A stretch of 64,000 bases of DNA from UBA6115 sp050953005 (GTDB lineage: Bacteria; Bacillota; Clostridia; Christensenellales; Aristaeellaceae). The translations under genes and the position numbers were made by a program. This document shows, piece by piece, positions 27,229 to 35,379 of this stretch; within the stretch, counting starts at the first letter, position 1; the number at the start of each line of letters is the position of its first letter. Under the pieces are notes generated by a model. The model saw only the letters and a list, made by a program, of their open reading frames with translations, had not been told where the DNA came from and did no database searches. The stretch covers positions 186,001-250,000 of the forward strand of contig JBMNLV010000004.1 in NCBI GenBank assembly GCA_050953005.1, read 5' to 3'.

Positions 27229-29394
27229 TCAGCCGCCGGCCGGCTCCGGGCTGATCTCGACCACGCAGTAGACCGGGACGGCCTCCAGGGTGATGGCAAG
27301 GCCCTCCTGCGCGCGCCGCGCGCGGTGGGCGATGGCCCGGCCATCCAGGGTATGCACGCTGACCGCGCCGTCCGCGCGGACAGTCAGCGTGACGTCCCGG
27401 CTGTCGCGCACGGCATCCGCCGCGGCGTCATAGGCGTAGTTCATCAGGTGGACAAAGGTGCTGTTACCGTCGGTAAAGCGGTGTACGCCCAGCCGGGCGT
27501 CGGACACCGTGACCGAGCGCAGGGGCTCGATGACCGGCAGGAAGTCCCGGGTAAAGTTTTCCATGGCGCTTTCAAAGTCCCCGGCGTCGTCGGTTTGCGT
27601 CAGCCGGCCGGTGGCCATAAGGCCGTTCCTCAGCCCGCTGCCCTCCGCCAGGCGGCCATGCGCCAGCACCTGTCCGCCCGATTGGGCATAGGCCAAAAGA
27701 ACATCCTGCTGCCTGGCGGTCAGCCGGTCGCAGTCGGGCAGCACCACCAGGGGATAAGCGCTGATGTCCTCCAGGGTAAAGGTGTCCTCCAGCAGCTCGT
27801 CATCGGCCATGACGCGCACGTCATAGACCACCTGGTGGTCGGACATGGTCTTGATGACCTCCCAGAAAGGCGTGCGGCGCTTCTCGCCGTCCCAGCCGGA
27901 ATGGGTCACATCCTTCAGGTCGGTAAACTGCTGCATGGCATTGGCCCCGCCGGAGCCCTGGGCGGTCTCGCGCCAGTAGTAGGACTTGTAGCTGTACAGC
28001 ACGCAGGCGTCGCCAAGGGAGTTCTTTTTATACATGCGCTCGTTTGTTTTCAGGAAGGACTGCACCTGCACGCTCAGGTGCATCGGCGGCCAGAAGGCGT
28101 CGCGGATGGTGTTGCCCATCCAGCCGCCATAGGGCACGGACATGCTGCAGCCATACATCGCGGCTTCCAGCAGGAAGATGCGGTACAGGTCATAGCCCCG
28201 GCCCCGATCCAGCATGCTCACCAGCTCAGGCACGATGCCGCCGTAGGGGTTTTCGGCCACAGCCACCTCGCGCCCGCGCGCGAAGCCCACGCAGTAGCGG
28301 TAAAAATAGGGCTGGCGGAACTGGGTGTGCTCCATCTCGGTAATGATGACGTCGACCTTGGGCACGATGGGGAAGTAACAGGGCATGAGGTTGAAGAAGT
28401 TGCCCGAGACCAGAACCTCGCGGCCATGGGCGGACCTCGCGTAGTCCTTGGCGTAGTCGGACAGCTCGCCAAAATACTTCTTGACCGCGCGCACCTGGAA
28501 CTCCCAATAATCCCGGTAGAAGGGCGCGCCATGGGGGAAGGAGGGATGGTTGGCCAGCAGGTAATCCCTGTAGTTGAATCGGGCCACGTCGATGCCGTCC
28601 CATTCGCTGCCCAGCTTGCCGCAGGCCTTGCGCTCCACAAGCCAGGCGGTGAACTGCTTCATGCAGTCCTTGCAAAAGCACCCGCCCGAGCCGATCGCGG
28701 TGATGGGCAGCTCGGCCTCGTCCAGCTGGATGCCGGGCACGCCCGCGTCGATCATGATCCTGATGATCTGCTTGAGGTAGTCCCGCCAGACAGGGTTGTT
28801 GCGGCAGGTCTGGTAGCAGATCTGCTGATGGTGTTTGACCTCCACCCACTGGGCGTGCACCGGGCTGCCGTCCAGCTTGCGCGCGGCGGCCTCCTCAAAC
28901 AGGTCGGTGACCGCTTGGCCGTCGGAATTGATGATGCCATCAGGGTAATAGTCCTTCAGGCTGGTCGGGAAGGCGTCCTTGTACTTGTCCTGGGAGAACT
29001 CCCGCAGGCCGTACCAGCCCTGGTCCTCATGGCCCTCGGCCAGTTTGTTGATGTACTTGATCCTGCCGGTTTCCCGGTCGATGACGGCGGGGAACTCCCA
29101 GCCCTGTACCTCAAAGACAATGGCGAACAGCTTGATGCCGCGCTTGTTGCATTCCCTGATGAAGTCCCCGTCGTTCATGTAGCCGAACATGGATTGCCGG
29201 GGATCCACCGGCCCGAAGGCCTCATGGTGCAAAAACGGCAGGGAAATGCTGCCCCCGCCCAGGCCGGCCCAGACCAGCATGGTGGCGCCCAGGCGCTCCA
29301 GATCGTCCAGCATGTGCAGGCTGCGCATGGGCAGGCTGGGGTGCTGGCAGAAATTGCCCTTGTGCCATCCGTCAAAATATACGCTGCGTTCCAT
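27229..29394 (-). CDS. Putative glycoside hydrolase (TIM barrel plus beta-galactosidase trimerisation-like domain)
   Basis: Cytoplasmic protein of 721 residues without signal peptide. The first ~400 residues look like a TIM barrel of the hypothetical glycosidase (GHL6-like) kind: a region PGIQLDEAELPI with acidic residues is followed by GCFCKDCMKQF, a Cys-pair motif seen in such proteins. The middle (about 540-640) resembles the beta-galactosidase trimerisation fold (YPLVVLPDCDRLTARQQDVL…YAQSGGQVLAHG), and a small beta domain closes the chain. No characterised family matches clearly. It has a TTGACA-17-TATACT promoter with a LacI operator right behind it, so it is sugar-controlled. Substrate unknown. 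Confidence 0.7.
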   Translation of the reverse strand: MERSVYFDGWHKGNFCQHPSLPMRSLHMLDDLERLGATMLVWAGLGGGSISLPFLHHEAFGPVDPRQSMFGYMNDGDFIRECNKRGIKLFAIVFEVQGWEFPAVIDRETGRIKYINKLAEGHEDQGWYGLREFSQDKYKDAFPTSLKDYYPDGIINSDGQAVTDLFEEAAARKLDGSPVHAQWVEVKHHQQICYQTCRNNPVWRDYLKQIIRIMIDAGVPGIQLDEAELPITAIGSGGCFCKDCMKQFTAWLVERKACGKLGSEWDGIDVARFNYRDYLLANHPSFPHGAPFYRDYWEFQVRAVKKYFGELSDYAKDYARSAHGREVLVSGNFFNLMPCYFPIVPKVDVIITEMEHTQFRQPYFYRYCVGFARGREVAVAENPYGGIVPELVSMLDRGRGYDLYRIFLLEAAMYGCSMSVPYGGWMGNTIRDAFWPPMHLSVQVQSFLKTNERMYKKNSLGDACVLYSYKSYYWRETAQGSGGANAMQQFTDLKDVTHSGWDGEKRRTPFWEVIKTMSDHQVVYDVRVMADDELLEDTFTLEDISAYPLVVLPDCDRLTARQQDVLLAYAQSGGQVLAHGRLAEGSGLRNGLMATGRLTQTDDAGDFESAMENFTRDFLPVIEPLRSVTVSDARLGVHRFTDGNSTFVHLMNYAYDAAADAVRDSRDVTLTVRADGAVSVHTLDGRAIAHRARRAQEGLAITLEAVPVYCVVEISPEPAGG

Positions 29395-29425
29395 CCCTTG
29401 TCTCCTTGTATTGATTCTCCAAAGA

Positions 29426-29475
29426 ATAAACGTTTATCTAAACGGCAGTATAGCCCTGCGCGCGGCTGCTGTCAA
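29426..29475 (-). promoter_or_regulatory. Promoter and LacI-type operator of the putative glycosidase gene
   Basis: Minus strand: TTGACA (29470-29475), 17-bp spacer, TATACT (29447-29452), then a perfect 12-bp palindrome ATAAACGTTTAT at 29426-29437. The operator covers the expected transcription start, the arrangement of repression. Confidence 0.85.
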
Positions 29476-29569
29476 GCGGGAAGGGGCAGCGCTCCGGAAT
29501 GAGAAAAACGCAGAAACGGGCATCCGCGGCCTGCCGGTCGCCGCCCGGAAGGGCTTTAGCCCGCCTGCA

Positions 29570-29676
29570 TTGACAGCGCGCGCGCGCACGGGGTATACTG
29601 CGCTTGGAAGCGCAGGCGAGGAACAAAAAGCAGTGCTGGGAGCGATTTTGTATAGCTTGCCGGATAAACGTTTAAC
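29570..29676 (+). promoter_or_regulatory. Promoter and LacI-type operator of the cytoplasmic GH13-like gene
   Basis: Plus strand: TTGACA (29570-29575), 16-bp spacer, TATACT (29592-29597). The operator GATAAACGTTTAAC (29663-29676) lies directly against the AGGAGG ribosome binding site, about 65 bp downstream of the -10 element. A repressor there would act as a roadblock unless a nearer promoter exists. Confidence 0.7.
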
Positions 29677-29686
29677 AGGAGGGGCC

Positions 29687-31735
29687 ATGCGCATTGAATG
29701 GCAGGACGAAGCGGTCATCCTTTCAGGCGGGGGGCGTGCATATCACCTGGACCGGCGCACCGGCGCCCTGACCGTCGCCCGGGAGGGCGGGCGCTGCTTC
29801 GCTTTTGAGGGGTTGCTGGCGGATGCCGGCGTGGACGGGCAGTATGTGCGCGGGCAGATGGTGTTTGACCCCCTGCTGGAAAAGCGCACCTGGGAGCTGC
29901 CTGAGATCCGTCCGGCGGACGCGCCGGACGCGGCGCGCTTCCTGGGCCTGCGGGAAGAGGACGGCGCGCTGGTGGCAGCCTGCCGGACGGGCGACATCCT
30001 CATTGAGCAGGTGTACGACCTGTGCCAGGGCGCGCTGCACCTGCGCGCGCGCGTTTTCAACACGGGCGGGCGGGAAGCGGTGGTCAGCGGCGTATCCTTC
30101 CTCTTGCGCCGCAGGGCGGGGGACGCCGCCTTTGAATACCCGACCAACGATTCCCGGGTGTACCGCGACGCGGGCATGGCTGATGGCGATGCCCATACCT
30201 GCGGCCTGGTGGGCAGCATGACGCACCTGATGCTCCCGGGCGGCAGCGTCAACCTGCTGTTTTTGGATGAGGTGGAGAAATGGTCCCAGGGCGCCTACCG
30301 CGCGGGCGATACCATCAGCCATGTCTACGCCACGGCAGCCGAGGGCGTGCTGGCGCCCGGCGGGATGATGGAGGTGGGCAGCCTGTACCTGTGCCTGCCC
30401 GGCCGGGATGAGGACCCCTATTTGTATATCCGGGATTTCTTTGACCGCCTGGGCTTCCGCCCGCTGCAGGGCAGCCTCAACGAGGGCCTGCTGTACTCCT
30501 GCCATCCCCACGGCACCATGGACGGGGGCTTCCATCTGGGCATGGACCTGGATGAATACGCCCGCGAGCTGCCCGCCCTGCGCGACCTGGGCGTGGACCA
30601 CCTGTGGCTGCTGCCGGTATTTGATCACCTGGACCGCGGTGTGTACCACCCCACCGACCAGCGACCCATCGATGAACGCTATGGCGGAGAGCAGGCCATG
30701 CGGCGCTTCGCGCTCCGCGCGCACGAATTGGGCATGAGCGTGCTGTTTGATTATGTGCCCCACGGCCCGGAACCCGGGGACGCCCTGGCGAAGGAGCATC
30801 CGGAATGGTGCTCCAGGCGCCCGGACGGCAGCCTGCAGGATGAGTGGCACTGCGTCTCTTTTGACATGACCCATCCGGAATACCTGGACTACACCCGGGA
30901 GCTGGTGGGCAGCCATGTGCGGCGCTTTGACATTGACGGCGCGCGCATTGACTGCGCCATGGGCGGGCTTTCCAACTGGCGCCCCTATGGCAACCACCGC
31001 CCCTCGGCCTCCAACCTGCGGGGCGGCGTCAGCATCAGCCGCGCCATCCTGGAGGGCTTTGAGCGCATGGGCAAGCGGGCCTTCGTGCTGCCGGAGAATT
31101 TCAACCCCGTGCCCGCTTACTACCCGGTGACCGGCGTGTTTTACGGCATGAACCTCTACCGCGTGATGACCCTGCTGTGGGAGCAGGGCCTGGAGGCAAA
31201 GGACTATGTGCGCGAGCTGACCCGCTTTTTGGACATCGAGCACAGGGTGATGCCCAGGGGATTCAAGAAGCTGCGCTTCTTGGGCAACCACGACACGGTG
31301 TCCTGGGTCTGGCAAAAGCAGCGCGCGTACCAAACCTACGGCGTGGACAGGGCCAAGGCGCTGTTCGCGATGATCTTCTTCCTGGACGGCGTGCCCATGA
31401 TCTACCAGGGCGATGAGGATCCGTCGATCGCGGGCAAGGAGGGCCCCGTCCTGCGAGCGTATTTCAAGGCCCTGCGCCGGCAGCGCCTTGAATTGACCGG
31501 GGAGGGCGATGGGATTGCCTTCCTGTACACCGGCCTGGGCGTGATGGCCTTTATCCGGGAGAAAGAAGCCTTCCGGCGGCTGGTCCTGATCAACCTGGAG
31601 GACAGCGCGCAGGTTGTTGCCCTTGATGAGCTCTCAGGCGCCACGCTCTCGGCCGGACAGGCCGCGCAGGCGGATAATACCGCCGCCCTGCCGCCGTACG
31701 GCTACGCCATTTTTACCCTGGGCACGGACACATAA
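29687..31735 (+). CDS. Cytoplasmic GH13-like (alpha-amylase superfamily) glycosidase
   Basis: 682-residue enzyme without signal peptide. About 260 N-terminal residues form a beta-rich domain; a catalytic barrel follows. Region I is FDYVPHG (Asp355, His359), which departs from the usual DxxxNH; region II DGARIDCA gives nucleophile Asp422 with Arg420; region III VLPENF gives Glu470; region IV FLGNHD gives His535-Asp536. So the GH13 triad is present in a divergent frame. A secreted paralogue (57211-59343) shares all four motifs, including VPHG. ATG 29687 follows AGGAGG, next to a LacI operator. It probably cuts oligosaccharides brought in by the locus importers; linkage unknown. Confidence 0.82.
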   Translation: MRIEWQDEAVILSGGGRAYHLDRRTGALTVAREGGRCFAFEGLLADAGVDGQYVRGQMVFDPLLEKRTWELPEIRPADAPDAARFLGLREEDGALVAACRTGDILIEQVYDLCQGALHLRARVFNTGGREAVVSGVSFLLRRRAGDAAFEYPTNDSRVYRDAGMADGDAHTCGLVGSMTHLMLPGGSVNLLFLDEVEKWSQGAYRAGDTISHVYATAAEGVLAPGGMMEVGSLYLCLPGRDEDPYLYIRDFFDRLGFRPLQGSLNEGLLYSCHPHGTMDGGFHLGMDLDEYARELPALRDLGVDHLWLLPVFDHLDRGVYHPTDQRPIDERYGGEQAMRRFALRAHELGMSVLFDYVPHGPEPGDALAKEHPEWCSRRPDGSLQDEWHCVSFDMTHPEYLDYTRELVGSHVRRFDIDGARIDCAMGGLSNWRPYGNHRPSASNLRGGVSISRAILEGFERMGKRAFVLPENFNPVPAYYPVTGVFYGMNLYRVMTLLWEQGLEAKDYVRELTRFLDIEHRVMPRGFKKLRFLGNHDTVSWVWQKQRAYQTYGVDRAKALFAMIFFLDGVPMIYQGDEDPSIAGKEGPVLRAYFKALRRQRLELTGEGDGIAFLYTGLGVMAFIREKEAFRRLVLINLEDSAQVVALDELSGATLSAGQAAQADNTAALPPYGYAIFTLGTDT

Positions 31736-31762
31736 AAGCGCGCGTAATCACGTGCGCTTGGG
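31733..31762. terminator. Possible bidirectional terminator between convergent genes
   Basis: Imperfect stem AAGCGCGCG...CGTGCGCTT lies just after the GH13-like stop and before the end of the convergent lyxose isomerase gene. No long T-run follows, so this is weak. Confidence 0.35.
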
Positions 31763-31790
31763 GGATGCTGCGGGCCCAAGGGAATGAGCC

Positions 31791-32330
31791 TTACTCCACC
31801 ACGGGAATGCGCCGGATGCGCGGGTCGGTGAAGATGTCGGCCTCATCGCGGCTGGTGGTGGAAAACTCGCTGACCACCGCGCCCTCTTCCCCCGCCTGGA
31901 ACCAGTGCAGGCTGTCGGGCTGCAGGGTATACTGTTCACCGGGGCGCAGGACGATCTCGTGAAAGACCGTGTAGTAGGCCTCATCGCCCGCGGGCGGAAC
32001 GGCCAGGGGCCGCGCGGTGGGCGGGCCTTCCACAAACAGGCTGACCTGGCCGTAACGGCAGCGGAAGGTTTCTTCCTTGCCGGGCTGGCCGTTGATCTCC
32101 GGGTGGCGGTGCTCCGGGCAGGTCTGCCCGGGGAAGAGCACCAGCTCCTTGGCGCAGCAGCGTTCGGTGTTCAGGTAGGTGACCAATTCAAGCCCGGTGC
32201 GCTCCAGGTCATCCAGGCCGAAATCCGCCACCTCCACGGCGTCCCGCTCGGCCTGGGTCAGCGCGATGCCAGCCTTGTCAAAAAAGGCCAGTGTGCGCAG
32301 GCGCGCGGCTTCGTAAACTTCCTTTGTCAT
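31791..32330 (-). CDS. D-lyxose isomerase (cupin fold)
   Basis: Small cytoplasmic isomerase of 179 residues, the size of B. subtilis YdaE, interconverting D-lyxose and D-xylulose (and often D-mannose/D-fructose). The cupin metal site is complete: His74 and His76 (PEHRHP), Glu87 (GKEETF) and His142 (SLHWFQ), with the same spacing as in YdaE. It is divergent from the glycyl radical enzyme gene; a TTGACA-17-TACACT promoter followed by a LacI operator drives it. It would deliver a ketopentose or ketohexose to the kinases and transketolase of the locus. Confidence 0.87.
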   Translation of the reverse strand: MTKEVYEAARLRTLAFFDKAGIALTQAERDAVEVADFGLDDLERTGLELVTYLNTERCCAKELVLFPGQTCPEHRHPEINGQPGKEETFRCRYGQVSLFVEGPPTARPLAVPPAGDEAYYTVFHEIVLRPGEQYTLQPDSLHWFQAGEEGAVVSEFSTTSRDEADIFTDPRIRRIPVVE

Positions 32331-32357
32331 TGTTGTTCCTTTCCGCCCGGGGCGGGC

Positions 32358-32401
32358 AAAACGTTTATCTCAAGTGTAAAACCAGGCGCTGAGCCTGTCA
32401 A
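32358..32401 (-). promoter_or_regulatory. Promoter and LacI-type operator of the lyxose isomerase gene, possibly shared with the glycyl radical enzyme gene
   Basis: Minus strand: TTGACA (32396-32401), 17-bp spacer, TACACT (32373-32378), then the operator GATAAACGTTTTGC ending near 32356. The TTG start of the divergent plus-strand gene is only 15 bp from the -35 box, so its own promoter is not evident. Confidence 0.75.
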
Positions 32402-32415
32402 GCGGAGGCATTGCT

Positions 32416-34599
32416 TTGAATCTGAGTTACGAGAAAGAATTTACCAGGGTCCACCGGGCGATGGCGTCCCGGGACATCTACACGCGGGAGGCCGCGCTGC
32501 AGCGGGTGATGTACCCGCGGCTGTGCCCCGACATGCAGCCCGGGGACATGTTCGCGGGACGCGCGCTGGAGATGGAGTACCGCGGCGTGGGCCTGACCCC
32601 CGATGTCACGCTGTTCGGCCTGGCGCACGGCATGGGCTATTTTTACCGCGAGGACTTCTTTCAAAAGGCGCTGGAACAGGCCTCGGGCGCTGAGGCGGAG
32701 GAGATCGCCGGCATGATGGCCTACTGGCGGGAACAGAATACCACCGCCAGGGTCAAGTCGCAGTATACCGAACGCATCCGGAAGCACCTGCCCAGCGACT
32801 CCTTCGCCGGGGACGTGGGCATCGGCTTCCCGCTGTACCGGATGACCGGCGCCTTTGTCAATTACGAGCTGCTGGTCAGGGAAGGCCTGCCCGGGCTTGA
32901 GCGGCTGATCCAGGGCAGGCCGCAAAACGACTTTACCCGCGCGCTGAAAGACAGCGTGGCGCTGATCGGCCAGTGCGCGCTGCACTACGCGCAGCAGGCC
33001 CGGGTGCTGAGCAAGCCAGAGACCGCGCAGGCGCTGGAAAGCATCGCCGCCCGCCCGCCCGCCACCCTGCGCGAGGCCATCCAGCTGACCTGGCTGTACA
33101 ACTGCCTGTCTGGTATTATGGATTACGGGCGGATGGACGTCTATCTCGGGGACTTTCTGGCGCGCGACCTGAAAAGCGGCCTGCTGACCCGGGAAAGCGC
33201 CCTGGAGATGCTGGTGGGGCTGTGGCGGCTGATGGTCGCCCGCAAGACAGTCTACCACGGTCGCGTGGTCATCGGCGGCCTGGGCCGCCCCAATGAGAAA
33301 AACGCGGATGAGTTTGCCCTGCTGGCCATGGAAGCCAGCCGCATCGTCCGCGACATTGAGCCACAATTGACCCTGCGGCTGTACAAGGGCCAGGATGAGC
33401 GTCTCTACCGGAAGGGTCTGGAGCTGATCGGCACGGGCGCCACCTATCCCCTGCTCTACAACGACGAGGTCAATGTGCCGGCGGTGCAAAACGCCCTGGG
33501 CGTCAGCCGCATGGATGCCGAGCAGTACGTGCCCTTCGGCTGCGGCGAGTATATCATTGACCACAAGAGCTTCGGCTCGCCCAACGGCGTCATCAATATG
33601 CTCAAGGCGCTGGAGGTCACGCTGTTTAACGGGCGCGAGCTGATCAAGGGCCAGCAAATGGGCCTGGCAGAAGGCGGGCTGACGGCCTTTGATACATTTG
33701 AGGAGCTGTATGCCGCCTACAAGCGCCAGATCGCGCTGAGCATCGAGGTGCTGGCTGAGGTTGAGAAGCTGATTTTGGTGGAAACCGCCAAGGACACGCC
33801 CTTCCTGATGATGAGCCTGCTGTATGACGGCTGCATTGAACAGGGCCGCGGCATGCTGGAGGGCGGCCTGGAATGGCTGGGAGCCACGCTGGAATCCTAC
33901 GGCAACATCAACGCGGTGGATTCCCTGCAGGCCATCCGCGAGATGGTGTATGAAAAGAAGCTGATTTCCCGCGAGAGGCTGCTGGAGGCCCTGGCCCATG
34001 ACTTTGAGGGCTTTGAAACGGAGCGTGACCTGCTGGTTTCAGCGCAGAAATACGGCAACAACCTGGAGGTCGTGGACAGCCTGGCGGTGGACCTGCATGA
34101 TTTCGAGGCGCGCCACATCCGCAAGCAGGCAGCACGCGTGGGGCTGCACAGCCTGCTGATGGTAGTGATCAACAACTCGGCCAACACCTTTCTGGGCCGC
34201 TGGACCGGCGCCTCCGCCGACGGCCGCAAGGCGCGGGAGTACATGGCCAACGCCAACAACCCGGTGGGCGGCAGGGATACCCGCGGCGTAACCGCCATGC
34301 TGCTGTCCCTGGCCAAGTTCCCCAACGCCCACCACGCGGGCACGGTGCAAAACCTCAAGCTGTCCGACGGGATATTCCGCGACGCCCCGGACAAGGTCAA
34401 ACATCTGATGGATACCTATTTTGACCTGGGCGGCACCCAGCTGATGGTCAACGTGGTCAGGCGCGGAGATTTGGAGGACGCCATCGTCCATCCCGAGCGC
34501 CATCAGAATCTGCTGGTGCGCGTGGGCGGCTTTTCAGCTTTCTTTGTCACGCTGGAGGAGGATGTCCAGCAGGAGATCCTGTCCAGGACGCTGCATTGA
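32416..34599 (+). CDS. Glycyl radical enzyme (PFL/dehydratase superfamily), unassigned subgroup
   Basis: Oxygen-sensitive radical enzyme of 727 residues. The glycyl radical loop near the C-terminus is RVGGFSAFF, with Gly705 in the RVxG[FY]S position; the active-site Cys376 is in PFGCGEYII with Glu378. Diol/choline/glycerol dehydratase types have GCVE and pyruvate formate-lyase has CC; GCGEY is neither, so the reaction is unclear. The Cys-x-Glu pair suggests a dehydratase or C-X lyase. TTG 32416 follows GGAGG. It overlaps its activase gene (TGATG) and heads an operon with amidohydrolase, ribokinase and GH10 genes, hinting at a sugar-derived substrate. Confidence 0.85.
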   Translation: MNLSYEKEFTRVHRAMASRDIYTREAALQRVMYPRLCPDMQPGDMFAGRALEMEYRGVGLTPDVTLFGLAHGMGYFYREDFFQKALEQASGAEAEEIAGMMAYWREQNTTARVKSQYTERIRKHLPSDSFAGDVGIGFPLYRMTGAFVNYELLVREGLPGLERLIQGRPQNDFTRALKDSVALIGQCALHYAQQARVLSKPETAQALESIAARPPATLREAIQLTWLYNCLSGIMDYGRMDVYLGDFLARDLKSGLLTRESALEMLVGLWRLMVARKTVYHGRVVIGGLGRPNEKNADEFALLAMEASRIVRDIEPQLTLRLYKGQDERLYRKGLELIGTGATYPLLYNDEVNVPAVQNALGVSRMDAEQYVPFGCGEYIIDHKSFGSPNGVINMLKALEVTLFNGRELIKGQQMGLAEGGLTAFDTFEELYAAYKRQIALSIEVLAEVEKLILVETAKDTPFLMMSLLYDGCIEQGRGMLEGGLEWLGATLESYGNINAVDSLQAIREMVYEKKLISRERLLEALAHDFEGFETERDLLVSAQKYGNNLEVVDSLAVDLHDFEARHIRKQAARVGLHSLLMVVINNSANTFLGRWTGASADGRKAREYMANANNPVGGRDTRGVTAMLLSLAKFPNAHHAGTVQNLKLSDGIFRDAPDKVKHLMDTYFDLGGTQLMVNVVRRGDLEDAIVHPERHQNLLVRVGGFSAFFVTLEEDVQQEILSRTLH

Positions 34600-35375
34600 T
34601 GGAAGGCTTAGTCTGCGACATCCAACGCTTTTCCATCCAGGACGGCCCGGGCATCCGCACCACGGTGTTTCTGCAGGGCTGCACGCTGCGCTGCGCCTGG
34701 TGCCACAACCCGGAGGCCATCCCGGCGCGGCCGGTGATGATGCGAGTGAATACCGGCGGCAAGGAGGCGGAAAAGCCCTCCTCACAGCCCATGACGGCGC
34801 GCCGGGTAATGGATGTGGTGCTGGAGGACCGCCCCTTTTACCGGCAAAGCGGCGGCGGGCTGACGGTTTCCGGCGGCGAGCCGCTGCTTCAGGCGGAATT
34901 TTCCCTGGAATTGCTGCGGCTGGCGCGCGCGGCGGGCATCCATACAGCGCTGGACACCGCGGGCCATGTGCCCTGGGACGCGCTGAGCGCGGCGCTGCCG
35001 CTCACGGATCTCTTTTTGTACGACTACAAGGTTTCCCGGGACGCCGCGCGCTGGCTGGGCGCGCAGGACGGGCGGATCCGGGACAACCTGGGTCGGCTGG
35101 CGCGGGCCGGGGCGGCAATCATTTTGCGCTGTCCCGTCATCCCCGGCGTCAATGACAATGAGGAGCACCTGCGGGCCATCGCCGCGCTGCTGAAGGACCA
35201 TCCGTCCATCCGCTCGGTGGAGCTGATGGCCTACCACCGCCTGGGCACCTCCAAGTACCGCGCCCTGGGGCAGGCCTACAGCCTGGAAAAGCTGCAGCCT
35301 GTGGACGGGCCGCAAAAGGCGGCCTTCCTGGCGCTGGCCAAACGGCTGATCGCGCATCCGATCAAATGGGGGTAA
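34599..35375 (+). CDS. Glycyl radical enzyme activating enzyme (PflA family)
   Basis: Radical SAM protein of 258 residues that installs the glycyl radical on the preceding enzyme. The N-terminus DIQRFSIQDGPGIRTTVFLQ and the motif Cys28-x3-Cys32-x2-Cys35 (GCTLRCAWCHNPE) are classic, as are SGGEPLLQ and the DYKV segment. The stretch after the CxxxCxxC motif is short and has no further cysteines, so the ferredoxin-like insert with two extra 4Fe-4S clusters, present in many dehydratase activases, is missing; this is the pyruvate formate-lyase activase layout. ATG 34599 overlaps the preceding stop. Confidence 0.92.
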   Translation: MEGLVCDIQRFSIQDGPGIRTTVFLQGCTLRCAWCHNPEAIPARPVMMRVNTGGKEAEKPSSQPMTARRVMDVVLEDRPFYRQSGGGLTVSGGEPLLQAEFSLELLRLARAAGIHTALDTAGHVPWDALSAALPLTDLFLYDYKVSRDAARWLGAQDGRIRDNLGRLARAGAAIILRCPVIPGVNDNEEHLRAIAALLKDHPSIRSVELMAYHRLGTSKYRALGQAYSLEKLQPVDGPQKAAFLALAKRLIAHPIKWG

Positions 35376-35379
35376 GCTG

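Noticed and set aside
27325..29502. Open frame of 725 codons on the plus strand
   Set aside because: Exactly antisense to the putative glycosidase gene. Its translation is rich in His, Gly, Val and Ala with no motifs and no ribosome binding site.
29723..31333. Open frame of 536 codons on the minus strand
   Set aside because: Antisense shadow of the cytoplasmic GH13-like gene, whose catalytic motifs are all on the plus strand.
32398..33999. Open frame of 533 codons on the minus strand
   Set aside because: Antisense shadow of the glycyl radical enzyme gene, which has clear motifs and operon overlaps.
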